Shown here: piece by piece, positions 15,684 through 23,802 of the stretch | How positions within the stretch are numbered: the stretch's first letter is position 1 | How the letters are laid out: each line of letters opens with the position of its first letter | Program-made: the position numbers and the translations under genes | DNA from: BP-133 sp040756995 | GTDB taxonomy: Bacteria > Actinomycetota > Acidimicrobiia > IMCC26256 > BP-133 | Reading direction: 5' to 3' | NCBI GenBank assembly: GCA_040756995.1 | Contig: JBFLYK010000065.1 | Coordinates: forward strand, 1-36,437 | Length of the DNA: 36,437 nucleotides | The notes under the pieces: generated by a model | Database searches by the model: none | Told to the model about the DNA's origin: nothing | The model's input: only the letters and a program-made list of their open reading frames with translations

Positions 15684-18600
15684 GGCCCGATCATGGCACG
15701 GTCGGCGGCCCGGCCCAGATACGAGCGGACCACGTCCCGGTGGCGGACGACGTCACCCGGTGGGCCGTCGGCGATGACGCGACCGAGATCCATGGCCACC
15801 AACCGGTCGGCGATCGACAGCAGCAGCGGCACGTCGTGGGCCACGATCACGATGGCGCAGCCGGTGGTGTCCCGCACCCGCAGCAGCAGGCGAGCCAGCG
15901 CCCGGGTCTCCGGTTCCGCCAGACCGGCCGACGGCTCGTCGAGCAGCAGCACGCTCGGCTCCTGCGCCACCAGCGAGGCGAGCTCGACCAGGCGGCGGAC
16001 TCCGGTGGACAGCTGCGACGGGAAACGGTCCCGCCACGCCTCCAGACCGAGATCGACCAGGAGGCTCTCCACCCGCTCCCCCACTGCCTGCTCGAACTGG
16101 CCCGACCCCGGCAGCCGCAACGCCGCCGCCAGCGGGCCGGGGGGTGCGGCCGTGCGCTCGGAGGCCAGCGCCAGGCCCTCCCACACCGTGAGCCCGGGAA
16201 ACAACCGGCTGTCCTGGAACGAGCGGGCGAGGCCGGCCAGCGCCCGCAGGCGGGGACCGAGGCCGGTGACGTCGGCCCCGGCGAAGCGGACGCGTCCGGC
16301 GTCGGGCGTCACGAAGCCGGAGAGGGCGTCGACCAGCGTGGTCTTGCCCGCGCCGTTGGGCCCGATGAGCCCGACGATCTCCCCGGCCTGGACCGTGAGG
16401 CCGGCGCCGTCGACGGCGGTGAGGCCGCCGAAGCGGACGGTGAGCTCGGCGCCGGAGAGCACCTCGCTCGGCCCCTGGCCGTCCCCGGAGTCACGGGGCC
16501 GGGCGCCGTCGCCCCGGGCGGCGGGTGGGGTGACCGGAGCGGCCCGCCCACCGCCCTCGAGGAGGACCGAGCGGAGCAGGTCCTCACGCTGGGCCAGATC
16601 GGCGGCGGCCCCCGAGAAGCGGACGTGGCCCTTCTCCAGGAACACGGCGCGGCTGGCGACGTGGAGCGCGACGGTGACGGACTGCTCGACGAGGATCGTC
16701 GTCAGGCCGCCGCCTTTGAGGTGGGAGACGACGTCGAGCAGCTCTTCCACCACCGCCGGAGCGAGGCCGAGGGACAGTTCGTCGATGATCAGCAGCCGGG
16801 GATCGGGCGCCAGCGCCTGGGCCAGAGCCAGCATCTGCTGCTGGCCGCCGGAGAGCAGCCCGGCGGGCTGGGCGGCCCGCTGCCGCAGAATCGGGAAGAG
16901 CTCGAAAACCCGTTCGGTGGCCTCGTCGCAGCGCCCCCGGTCGGAGCGGAACGTCCACATGGCCAGCCGGAGGTTCTCCCCCACCGTGAGGCCGGGATAG
17001 ACACCGCGCCCGCCGGGCGCGTGGGCGATGCCGAGACGGGCGAGACGCTCGGGACTGGCCCCGGTGACGTCGTGCCCGTCGAAGGAGACCGTCCCCCGCT
17101 GCGCCGGCGTGAGGCCCGACAACGCTCGCACCAGCGTGGATTTCCCGGCGCCGTTGGTGCCGAGGAGCGCCACCACCTCGCCGTGGCGGACGTCGAAGTC
17201 CACGCCGAAGAGAACCTGCAGCGAGCCGTAGGCGACTTCCAGGCCGCGGGCCGAGACGAAGGCGGCCCGGTCGTCGACGTCCGAGTGCGCCTCCTCCGCT
17301 TCCTCGTGGTCGACGACGCGGGCCGTCGCCCTGTCATGAGCCGCCGGTCCGTCATCGGAGGCCAGCACCCGCTCGAACACCACCTCGTCGGCCGGTGGTC
17401 CGCCGTCGGTGATCCCCCGGCGCCGGGCGACGCCCTCGAGGGCGAAGCGCCGTAACCGCAGCCCGACTTCGCCCAGCCCGCCGGGGAAGACCAGCAGGAG
17501 GAAGAGAACCCCGGCTCCGGTCACGATCAACTGCAGCCCGCCGCTGACGACGTACTCGGCATAGCGCAGGGCGACGGCCCCGAGGATCGCCCCCCACACC
17601 GAGGTGAGGCCGCCGACGACGACCATGCTGAACGCTTCGAAGCTGAGCGAGGGGGCGTACGTTCCGACGCTGACGCCGTTGAGGGCGACGACGTGCAAGC
17701 CCCCGGCGACACCGGCCAGCGCGCCGCTGACGGCGAAGGCCGCGAGCCGCGTGCGGGCCAGGGAAACGCCGCGGGCCTCGGCCGCCCACTCGTTGTCCCG
17801 CACCGCCAGCCATGCCCGTCCGGGGCGGCGCCGGCGAAGGTTGGCCACGACCGCCACCGCGGCGGCCAACACCGCCACGCTGAACAGGAACAGGTTGCCT
17901 TCATCGGCGAGGTCGAACCGGCCGAGCAGGACCGGGCGGCCGACCTCGTCCGGGATACCCGACTTCACGTACGTGGGGTTCAGGAAGTAGCTCGACATCG
18001 ACACCGCCAGCGCCAGCGTGGTCACCGGCAGGAACAGGCCCCGAACCCGCAACGCCGGCAGTCCGAGCGCCACCGAGGTCACCAGCCCGGCGGCGCCGGC
18101 GCCGAGCAGCGCCAGGAACAGGTCGGTGTGCGCCTCGGCCAGCAGATTGCCGGCGGCCACCGCGCCGACCCCGACGATGGCGAACTGGCCGAGACTGATC
18201 TGGCCCGTCCAGCCGGTGAGGACGACGAGGGACAACGCCACCAGCGCGTACACGGCCGTCACGGTGCCGAGCAGGCTGAGCTGCTGGACCGACATGCCCG
18301 CCCGGAACAGCAGCACCACGCCGAGTACGGCGACGTAGAGAAGGCGCCGGGACCAGACGACCTCGGGCAGGCGGCGGAGCGGAGCGGGAATCGGTGGGAC
18401 GTCGCCGGCCCGGACCCATGACGACAGGGCGCCGGACTCCGCCCGGGTGGAGCGATCGCGTTGCAGCGGCAGGGCGACGAGGATGACGATCAGGTAGGCG
18501 AGGTCGATCAGGCCGGCCCGGCCCGTCGTCCAGAACACCGACTGCTGCAACACTCCGAGCCCGATGGCGGCCAGTGCCGCCTGGGGCAGGCTCGTCATCC

Positions 18601-19408
18601 GGGCCAGGACGGCGGCGGCCAGCGCCGGCAGCAACAGTGTCGGCTCACCGGCCGCTCCCCGCACGGTCCCCGAGATCGGCAGGGCCAGGATGGCCGCCAA
18701 CGTGGACAGCAGGGCGGCCAGCACCCACACGCCGGTCGAGAGGCGCCGCACCGGGACGCCCGAGAGCCGGGCCCGTTCGATGTTCTCCGATGCGCCTCTG
18801 ATCCCCCGCCCGGCGGCCGTCCCCTTGAGGAGCCAGACGAGGCCGGCCATCACCACCGGCACCGCCAGCATGATCATGAAGTGTCCGCCCGAGAACAGGA
18901 TCGGCTTCACCTCCTTGGTGAAGTCGATCGGGACGTCCATGGAGCCGCCGAGCACGCTGCGGCTGTCGTCGAACAATTCCGGGAGGGCCAGCTCGATACC
19001 GGCGAACACCTGGGCCAGGCCGACGGTGGCCAGCGTGAGGATGAGGCGGGGAACGGTGAAGAACCGCCGGATCACCAGCAGGTCCACGGCCGCGCCGAGC
19101 AGTGCGGCGAAGGCCAGGCCGGCGCCCACCGCGGCCCAGTACGACCAGTGCCGGATGTTGGCCAGCTCCAGCGTCAGGGTGGCGGCCGCCGAGCCGATCG
19201 CCACCTGGGCGAAGTTGATCACCCGGGCCGCCCGGTAGACGAGTACGAGTCCCATGGCGGTCAGCGCCGTCAGCGACCCGAGGACCACGCCGAGCAGGAT
19301 GACGCCGGGCGGCAGGCCGCGGGAGAGCAGGCGGGCCAGCACGGCCCAGACCGCGAGCACCGCGACGACGACGGCGAGGATGCGGATGCGAGGGTTCAGA
19401 TCCCTCAC
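15680..19408 (-). CDS. Four-domain Liv ABC importer: LivH-LivM-LivF-LivG in one polypeptide
   Basis: A 1242-residue protein containing a whole Liv-type importer core. LivH-like permease: about residues 30-320. LivM-like permease: about 345-660 (TGWTGQISLGQFAIVGVGA is diagnostic). After an acidic linker comes a LivF-like ATPase (about 720-960: Walker A GTNGAGKST, signature LSGGQQQ, Walker B IIDELSLGLAP). A Pro/Gly linker leads to a LivG-like ATPase (about 990-1235: Walker A GPNGAGKTT, signature LSTGVRR, Walker B LLDEPSAGLAE). Both ATPase sites look intact except that the LivG signature is LSTGV rather than LSTGQ. GTG at 19408 overlaps the binding-protein stop (GTGA). All domains are in one open frame of 3.7 kb with no internal stop, so this is not a misjoin of separate genes in this sequence. 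Confidence 0.92.
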   Translation of the reverse strand: MRDLNPRIRILAVVVAVLAVWAVLARLLSRGLPPGVILLGVVLGSLTALTAMGLVLVYRAARVINFAQVAIGSAAATLTLELANIRHWSYWAAVGAGLAFAALLGAAVDLLVIRRFFTVPRLILTLATVGLAQVFAGIELALPELFDDSRSVLGGSMDVPIDFTKEVKPILFSGGHFMIMLAVPVVMAGLVWLLKGTAAGRGIRGASENIERARLSGVPVRRLSTGVWVLAALLSTLAAILALPISGTVRGAAGEPTLLLPALAAAVLARMTSLPQAALAAIGLGVLQQSVFWTTGRAGLIDLAYLIVILVALPLQRDRSTRAESGALSSWVRAGDVPPIPAPLRRLPEVVWSRRLLYVAVLGVVLLFRAGMSVQQLSLLGTVTAVYALVALSLVVLTGWTGQISLGQFAIVGVGAVAAGNLLAEAHTDLFLALLGAGAAGLVTSVALGLPALRVRGLFLPVTTLALAVSMSSYFLNPTYVKSGIPDEVGRPVLLGRFDLADEGNLFLFSVAVLAAAVAVVANLRRRRPGRAWLAVRDNEWAAEARGVSLARTRLAAFAVSGALAGVAGGLHVVALNGVSVGTYAPSLSFEAFSMVVVGGLTSVWGAILGAVALRYAEYVVSGGLQLIVTGAGVLFLLLVFPGGLGEVGLRLRRFALEGVARRRGITDGGPPADEVVFERVLASDDGPAAHDRATARVVDHEEAEEAHSDVDDRAAFVSARGLEVAYGSLQVLFGVDFDVRHGEVVALLGTNGAGKSTLVRALSGLTPAQRGTVSFDGHDVTGASPERLARLGIAHAPGGRGVYPGLTVGENLRLAMWTFRSDRGRCDEATERVFELFPILRQRAAQPAGLLSGGQQQMLALAQALAPDPRLLIIDELSLGLAPAVVEELLDVVSHLKGGGLTTILVEQSVTVALHVASRAVFLEKGHVRFSGAAADLAQREDLLRSVLLEGGGRAAPVTPPAARGDGARPRDSGDGQGPSEVLSGAELTVRFGGLTAVDGAGLTVQAGEIVGLIGPNGAGKTTLVDALSGFVTPDAGRVRFAGADVTGLGPRLRALAGLARSFQDSRLFPGLTVWEGLALASERTAAPPGPLAAALRLPGSGQFEQAVGERVESLLVDLGLEAWRDRFPSQLSTGVRRLVELASLVAQEPSVLLLDEPSAGLAEPETRALARLLLRVRDTTGCAIVIVAHDVPLLLSIADRLVAMDLGRVIADGPPGDVVRHRDVVRSYLGRAADRAMIGP

Positions 19409-20655
19409 TTGGGCGGCGGGAAGGCCGGCTCTCCCTGCGGCCAGGCGCCGGAGAAGCGCTGCCCGCCGAGCGTTGCGACGTAGCGGCCCTTCCCGTTGTT
19501 CCAGGGGCTGACCGCCTGCGGATCCCAGTAGACCTCCCGGGCGTCACTGACCGCCGTGTAGTCACCGGGACCGAACTTGAAGAGCCCGATCTCCCCCTGG
19601 CGCGGCGGCAGCGCGAAGCACCCCGCTTCGAAGGTCTTGGGCGTGAGATTGGGCCCGGCCATCTGCAGGCAGTTGAAGAACCACAACAGCGCGTAGTAGC
19701 CGATGTCGCGCAACTGCGCCGGTTCGTCGTTGCGGACCGCCTTGTAGGCCCGGTACGACTCGCTCTCGTAGCCGGAGCGCAGTTCGCCGACGACACCCAT
19801 CCCGAAGGCGTGGGACCACTGCGCCTGGTCGTAGAACTGGCCGACGATGTCGGTGTCGGTGGCGCCGAACCCCGCCACCAGCCATTCGGGCTGGTAGTTC
19901 TGCTGGTTGGCCTGCGGAGTGGCGAAGTACGGCAGCAGCGGGTCGCACATGCACATCACCGTGGTGACGCCCGCCGCCTTCATCTGCGCCACGACGTTGG
20001 TGGCGGTCTGGGCCGACTGGTTGAAGTTCAGGGGGTAGTTCACCCGCCGGGCGAAGCGGTACCCCGCCGACTTGTAGAGACCCTCGGCGTGGTTGGCGCA
20101 TTCCTGGTACCAGGGCGAGTCAGGGACGACGAGACCGATGGCCCGCGGTTTGCTCCGCATCGCCTCGTCACCGGCGAACCGGGCCGGGGCCTGCCCCAGT
20201 CGCTTGACGACGTAGTCGATGCTCCGCTCGGCGATCCACGTGCAGTCGGGCAGGCTGGCCCAGGCGTAGGGGGCGCGGGCCTCGTACCACGACTTCGACA
20301 TGTGATAGGTGCCGAACCCGACGACGCCCTGGCGCACGAGCGCATCGGCGAAGGACGGTGCGGCGGCCGTCAGGTCGGCGAAGGCCTTGATCTGCTGGCC
20401 GACGGTGAGGGCATCGGCATTGGCCTCCTCCTGGTAGCCGCCCTCCGTACCCGCCAGCATCGGCACCTTGGCCTTGTAGAAGACGACCTGCACCTTGCGG
20501 CCGTAGGTCTGGTAGACGCGGTTGAAGTACTCGAGGTGGGCGAGGATGGAGCGCTTGAGGTCGGCCGGCGAGTCCGTGATCCGCCCCTGGTTGTTGACGC
20601 CGGTGTCGAACATCTCCGGCTCCCGCATGGCGATCGTGACGGTGTCGGGGGACAC
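19405..20655 (-). CDS. Liv-type ABC transporter substrate-binding protein, 5' end displaced
   Basis: A periplasmic-binding-protein domain of about 416 residues: IGLVVPDSPWYQECANHAEGL, then VAQMKAAGVTTVMCMCDPLL and the C-terminal GQRFSGAW. The first usable start is GTG at 20655, but this gives a protein with no signal peptide. The frame is open to 20763 and encodes SYSPPCLRFSGDNGGATSKG, a stretch that in this family directly precedes the domain. No ATG, GTG or TTG lies in that extension, which stops at a TGA (20764-20766). A hydrophobic signal/anchor and a linker are found in the frame of the overlapping upstream gene (up to 20735). A frameshift between 20735 and 20763, biological or from sequencing, is therefore likely. 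Couples by GTGA to the four-domain importer. Confidence 0.75.
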   Translation of the reverse strand: MSPDTVTIAMREPEMFDTGVNNQGRITDSPADLKRSILAHLEYFNRVYQTYGRKVQVVFYKAKVPMLAGTEGGYQEEANADALTVGQQIKAFADLTAAAPSFADALVRQGVVGFGTYHMSKSWYEARAPYAWASLPDCTWIAERSIDYVVKRLGQAPARFAGDEAMRSKPRAIGLVVPDSPWYQECANHAEGLYKSAGYRFARRVNYPLNFNQSAQTATNVVAQMKAAGVTTVMCMCDPLLPYFATPQANQQNYQPEWLVAGFGATDTDIVGQFYDQAQWSHAFGMGVVGELRSGYESESYRAYKAVRNDEPAQLRDIGYYALLWFFNCLQMAGPNLTPKTFEAGCFALPPRQGEIGLFKFGPGDYTAVSDAREVYWDPQAVSPWNNGKGRYVATLGGQRFSGAWPQGEPAFPPPK

Positions 20656-20734
20656 GCCCTTGCTGGTGGCTCCGCCGTTGTCGCCGCTGAAGCGCAGGCA
20701 CGGGGGGGAGTAGGAGCTGTTCTTGTCCTGCAGG

Positions 20735-22699
20735 TCACCACCGGGGCCAGTCCCGGCCCCGGATCACCGCGCCCGGCGCGGCGGCGGCGGTGGTGTCCGT
20801 CCGGCCCGCCGGTCCCGTCCCGCCCGTCGGGCCGCTGCTCCCCGGGCGGTTGAGGGAAGGGTTGCGCCGATTGGCGTTGGGGCCGGCGTTGACCCGTCCG
20901 CCGCCCGAGCCGGAGCCGGGAGCACCGCTGACTCCGGGGGTGGCCGTCGACGATGCGGAGTTGACGCCCGGCACGGCCACGGCGGATCGGCCGGCCGCCG
21001 CGGCCTCGTCGTCGACCGGCCCACCGGCCGGCGCCGGGCCGCCGTCCTCCGGCGGCGGGACGGGCGACACCGCCGCCACCTCGTCGCTCACCCGCGACGG
21101 GAGCGGCACCCGGCTCGGCGCCAGGGCGAGGGCCAGCACGGTGACCGCGGCCACCGCCGCGGCGAGGAAGCTGCGCCGGCTGCGACCGGGCCGCCCCACC
21201 GCAACCCCGAGCCCGGCGGCGGCCCGGAGCCCACCCACCACACCGACGGTGCGGCGTCGGGCCAGCCAGTCGACCCCGGCGATCGCCAGTCCCGTGGCCA
21301 GCGCCGCGGCGGCCAGTGGCGCCGGCAGGCGGCCGCGATCGGCCGGCTGCGAACGGCCCCGGGCGTCCCCGGTACCGAGGGCGACGTCGGTGGTCGGTGG
21401 TGCGGCGGCCGGTGCGGAACCGCCAGGAAGGACACCAGATCCCGCATCGGACACCGGCACCGCACCGTAGGCGGCGGAGCCGGGACCGCCGTCGAAGAGG
21501 CCGCCGGCGATGTCGGCGGGCCCGGCCGGCGGGGCGTCCGTTCCGTCCAGCCCTCCGCCGCTGGCACCGATTGCGCCGTCGTCGTCGCCCAGCGGGCCGT
21601 CCGGCAGCGGGGGAGGCGGCGAATTACCGAACAGCGAACCGAGGTCGGGGACCTCCCGCGTCGTCAGGCCGGCCATGGCCCCGCCCACCTCGACGCCCGC
21701 ACCGCCGTTGCCCAGCAACAGGGACAGGGCGACATTGGCCGCCAGCAGCGCCTGCGAGAGGCGCGGATCGGAGCCGCCGGCGCCGACCACCGCCTCCTGC
21801 GTCTGGCTCACCGTCGGCGCCAGCGGGCTGTAGACGGCCCCGGCGACCGCCCGGTTGACCGGCGGGTCGCGCAGCTCGATGCGCAGAGGATCGACGCGGG
21901 CCCCGTCCGCCCCGGCCATCACCACCGGAGCCTGGATCCTGATCCCCTGGGAGGCGAGGACGCCGTTGATGGCGTCGATGGCGGCGGCGATCTGCTCCGG
22001 AGAACCGACCGCCAGCGGCTGCCCGCCGACGCTGGCGGCGCCGATGGAGAAGCCGGCCTCGGCCGGAGCGTCCCTTCGCTGCTCGGCTCGCCAGGCGAGC
22101 CCGGACAGCACGACGGCCGGCCCGCCGGCTCCACCGAGGCGGAGCTCGCCGACCGCCGAGGAGGACCGGGATCCTTCTTCGTTGATGCCGGCGGTGCTGG
22201 CGCCGCCGACGATCGCGGCCGCGTCGCCGACGTTGAGGTCGCCGAGCCGGGTCACGGCGTCCGAACGCCGCGGCTGGGCGTGGGCCTTCTCGTGCCCGAC
22301 ACGAACGAAGTCGCCGGCCGGCGCGGCCACGGAACGCTCGGCGTCGGCCGGGCCGTTGGAGTCGGCCCGGGTCGGCTCGGGAACGACCGGTGGGGCGCCC
22401 GCCAGACTGAGGAAGAGGCTCGCCGCCCCGGCCGACATCGTGGCCGACTCTCCTCGGGCGGCGTCGCCAGAAAGTTCGACGGTGGAGCGGGCGAAGCCGG
22501 CCTCCAGGTTGAGGCCGCCGACGATCGGTCCGGCCGCCGCCACGCGGGCCGAGGCGGAACCGACGAGCTCCGTGCGGGTCGGCGATTTCCGGGCGGTGGG
22601 CTCGCCGTCTTCGGCCGCCTGACCCCGCCCCGGTTCGATGAAGGCCAGGGTGCCGGTCAGGACGAGCGCGAGGGCCAGAGGACGCCAGGCGCGTCTCAC
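20735..22699 (-). CDS. Anchored surface protein with a C-terminal second TM and linker
   Basis: A 654-residue protein. Residues 1-28 are a signal peptide. Residues about 30-330 are a beta-rich domain with a Q-x2-A-x2-D-x2-N-x2-L-x2-GI motif, shared in plan with the surface protein at 5100-6521. Then follow a Pro/Gly-rich linker, TM1 (PLAAAALATGLAIAGVDWL, about 485-503), an Arg-rich loop, TM2 (SFLAAAVAAVTVLALALA, about 535) and a 120-residue Pro/Ser/Gly linker. Positive charges between the TMs put that loop inside and the tail outside. The tail looks like the signal/linker expected for the adjacent binding protein, and ends in WPRW-stop by frame change. GTG at 22699 with AGGGA upstream. It may be the N-terminal half of a fused surface protein-binding protein. 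Confidence 0.65.
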   Translation of the reverse strand: MRRAWRPLALALVLTGTLAFIEPGRGQAAEDGEPTARKSPTRTELVGSASARVAAAGPIVGGLNLEAGFARSTVELSGDAARGESATMSAGAASLFLSLAGAPPVVPEPTRADSNGPADAERSVAAPAGDFVRVGHEKAHAQPRRSDAVTRLGDLNVGDAAAIVGGASTAGINEEGSRSSSAVGELRLGGAGGPAVVLSGLAWRAEQRRDAPAEAGFSIGAASVGGQPLAVGSPEQIAAAIDAINGVLASQGIRIQAPVVMAGADGARVDPLRIELRDPPVNRAVAGAVYSPLAPTVSQTQEAVVGAGGSDPRLSQALLAANVALSLLLGNGGAGVEVGGAMAGLTTREVPDLGSLFGNSPPPPLPDGPLGDDDGAIGASGGGLDGTDAPPAGPADIAGGLFDGGPGSAAYGAVPVSDAGSGVLPGGSAPAAAPPTTDVALGTGDARGRSQPADRGRLPAPLAAAALATGLAIAGVDWLARRRTVGVVGGLRAAAGLGVAVGRPGRSRRSFLAAAVAAVTVLALALAPSRVPLPSRVSDEVAAVSPVPPPEDGGPAPAGGPVDDEAAAAGRSAVAVPGVNSASSTATPGVSGAPGSGSGGGRVNAGPNANRRNPSLNRPGSSGPTGGTGPAGRTDTTAAAAPGAVIRGRDWPRW

Positions 22700-22780
22700 G
22701 AAGGTGTCCCTGCGTCGTGCAGCCGCACCTGGTCCCCCTTGTCCAGACGGGCTTGAAGCGGAAAAGGCGAACCTAGTTGA

Positions 22781-23464
22781 TCAGCGCGCTCGCGCGCGAG
22801 ACGGGGCGCCGGGCCCCCTCGACTGCGAACGGCGTCGGGCCGGGGGGCTGGCGGCGGCCTGCAGCCCTCCGTCGAGCAGATCGAGGGAAGCGGCCACGAT
22901 GGCCGGCAGGTCTTCCTTCCCGCCCCCGGCGAGCCAGTTGACCGTGGCCACCCGCATCGCCGCCATGGTGGTGGCGGCCACGACGCCCGGGCGCAGGTCC
23001 TTGGCCGGGTCGACCCCCATCCGTTCGGCCAGCATCGCGGTGACCGATGCCTCCCAGTTGCGTTGCAGGCACAGGCTTCTGGCCTCGAGCGCCGGCGTCG
23101 TGGTCACGAGCTTGAATCGGCGCAGCATGTGCTCGCGCTGCTCCTCGAAGCTGCCGGCCAGCGACAGGATGGCGTTCCGCAGCGCCGTGAGCGCCGGCTC
23201 GTCGGCCGGCCGGCGGTCGAGCGCCTCCTGCAGCTCGTCGAGCCGCTTGGGATGGTCGGAGAGGATCACGTCCTCTTTGGAGGCGTAGTAGCGGAAGAAC
23301 GTGCGCCGCGAGACGTCGGCCGCGGCGGCGATGTCGTCGATCGTCACCGCGTCGAAGCCCTTTTCACAGAACAAGGCCAGGGCCGCTTCCTCGAGCTCGG
23401 CGGCCGTGCGCTTCCGGTGCCGCTCGCGGAGCCCTTCCACCGGAGCAGCAGAGTCCTTTGTCAT
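22781..23464 (-). CDS. TetR/AcrR-family transcriptional regulator (MftR-like), paralog 2
   Basis: A 227-residue regulator with the same plan as the TetR at 13689: GLRERHRKRTAAELEEAALAL, FCEKGFDAVTIDDIAAAADVS and RRTFFRYYASKEDVILSDH (about residues 10-75). It has a helical effector domain and a basic, Arg/Ser/Pro-rich tail. ATG at 23464 is chosen; a TTG at 23500 would add 12 residues that overlap the promoter palindrome. It is the first gene upstream of the transporter set 2 surface protein (82 bp gap) and may control that operon. Opposite to the cysH operon. Confidence 0.88.
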   Translation of the reverse strand: MTKDSAAPVEGLRERHRKRTAAELEEAALALFCEKGFDAVTIDDIAAAADVSRRTFFRYYASKEDVILSDHPKRLDELQEALDRRPADEPALTALRNAILSLAGSFEEQREHMLRRFKLVTTTPALEARSLCLQRNWEASVTAMLAERMGVDPAKDLRPGVVAATTMAAMRVATVNWLAGGGKEDLPAIVAASLDLLDGGLQAAASPPARRRSQSRGPGAPSRARAR

Positions 23465-23486
23465 CGATCCCACGGTAGGACGAAGT

Positions 23487-23512
23487 GGCACTGAGTGCAA
23501 CTCTGCACTGAG
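23487..23512. promoter_or_regulatory. GCACTGAGTGC palindrome and repeat upstream of TetR paralog 2
   Basis: GCACTGAGTGC (23488-23498) is an odd-length palindrome, and GCACTGAG recurs at 23505-23512. These lie 24-48 bp before the TetR ATG (23464), the usual place for an autoregulatory operator. No match to the 18-bp operator elsewhere in the window. Confidence 0.4.
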
Positions 23513-23735
23513 GGACCGGAGAACGGCGGTTCCGCCATGCCGCGAGCGTAGTGGCGCGCCCGCCGGAGCCCGGGGATGGCCCTGTCCCGTCGGAGTGCGT
23601 AATCCAGACCATTTTTGTCAGAAAAATTCCTGACCTGAATACTGGTATTTTCCACGACAGGCGGTACCATCGGTGTTGTGATCCGGGAGACGGGAGCGCC
23701 GAGCATCGCCGTGGGCCGCACGCCCCACGAGCTTC

Positions 23736-23775
23736 GCGACGAGATGTGTCGCTGAACACCGCCTTTCCTCGTCGC
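23736..23775 (+). promoter_or_regulatory. Candidate cysteine-sensing leader: hairpin enclosing a Met-Cys-Arg mini-ORF
   Basis: A perfect 8-bp stem, GCGACGAG (23736-23743) with CTCGTCGC (23768-23775), encloses ATG TGT CGC TGA (23744-23755), which would encode Met-Cys-Arg. The octamer GTCGCTGA occurs at 23748-23755 and again at 23771-23778. It lies 48 bp before the cysH start. Short cysteine-containing uORFs are known to control sulfur operons in mycobacteria; a similar role here is inference. No strong ribosome binding site precedes the ATG. Confidence 0.4.
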
Positions 23776-23802
23776 TGACCGCTTTTCGTCCCGGAGGTCC
23801 CG

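Larger units (their letters stand above)
23465..23802. promoter_or_regulatory. 338-bp gap: divergent tetR/cysH promoters and cysH leader
   Basis: The gap holds the tetR paralog 2 promoter on the left and the cysH leader on the right. The centre (23610-23655) is unusually AT-rich for this sequence. It contains the inverted repeats GTCAG/CTGAC (23617-23621, 23630-23634) and AATAC/GTATT (23638-23642, 23645-23649), placed where a promoter and its operator would be. The right part contains a mini-ORF and hairpin listed separately. Confidence 0.6.

Noticed and set aside
23465..23802. SAM or other known riboswitch ahead of cysH
   Set aside because: I could not find the conserved core motifs of SAM-I/IV or cobalamin riboswitches; only the hairpin and mini-ORF are supported.
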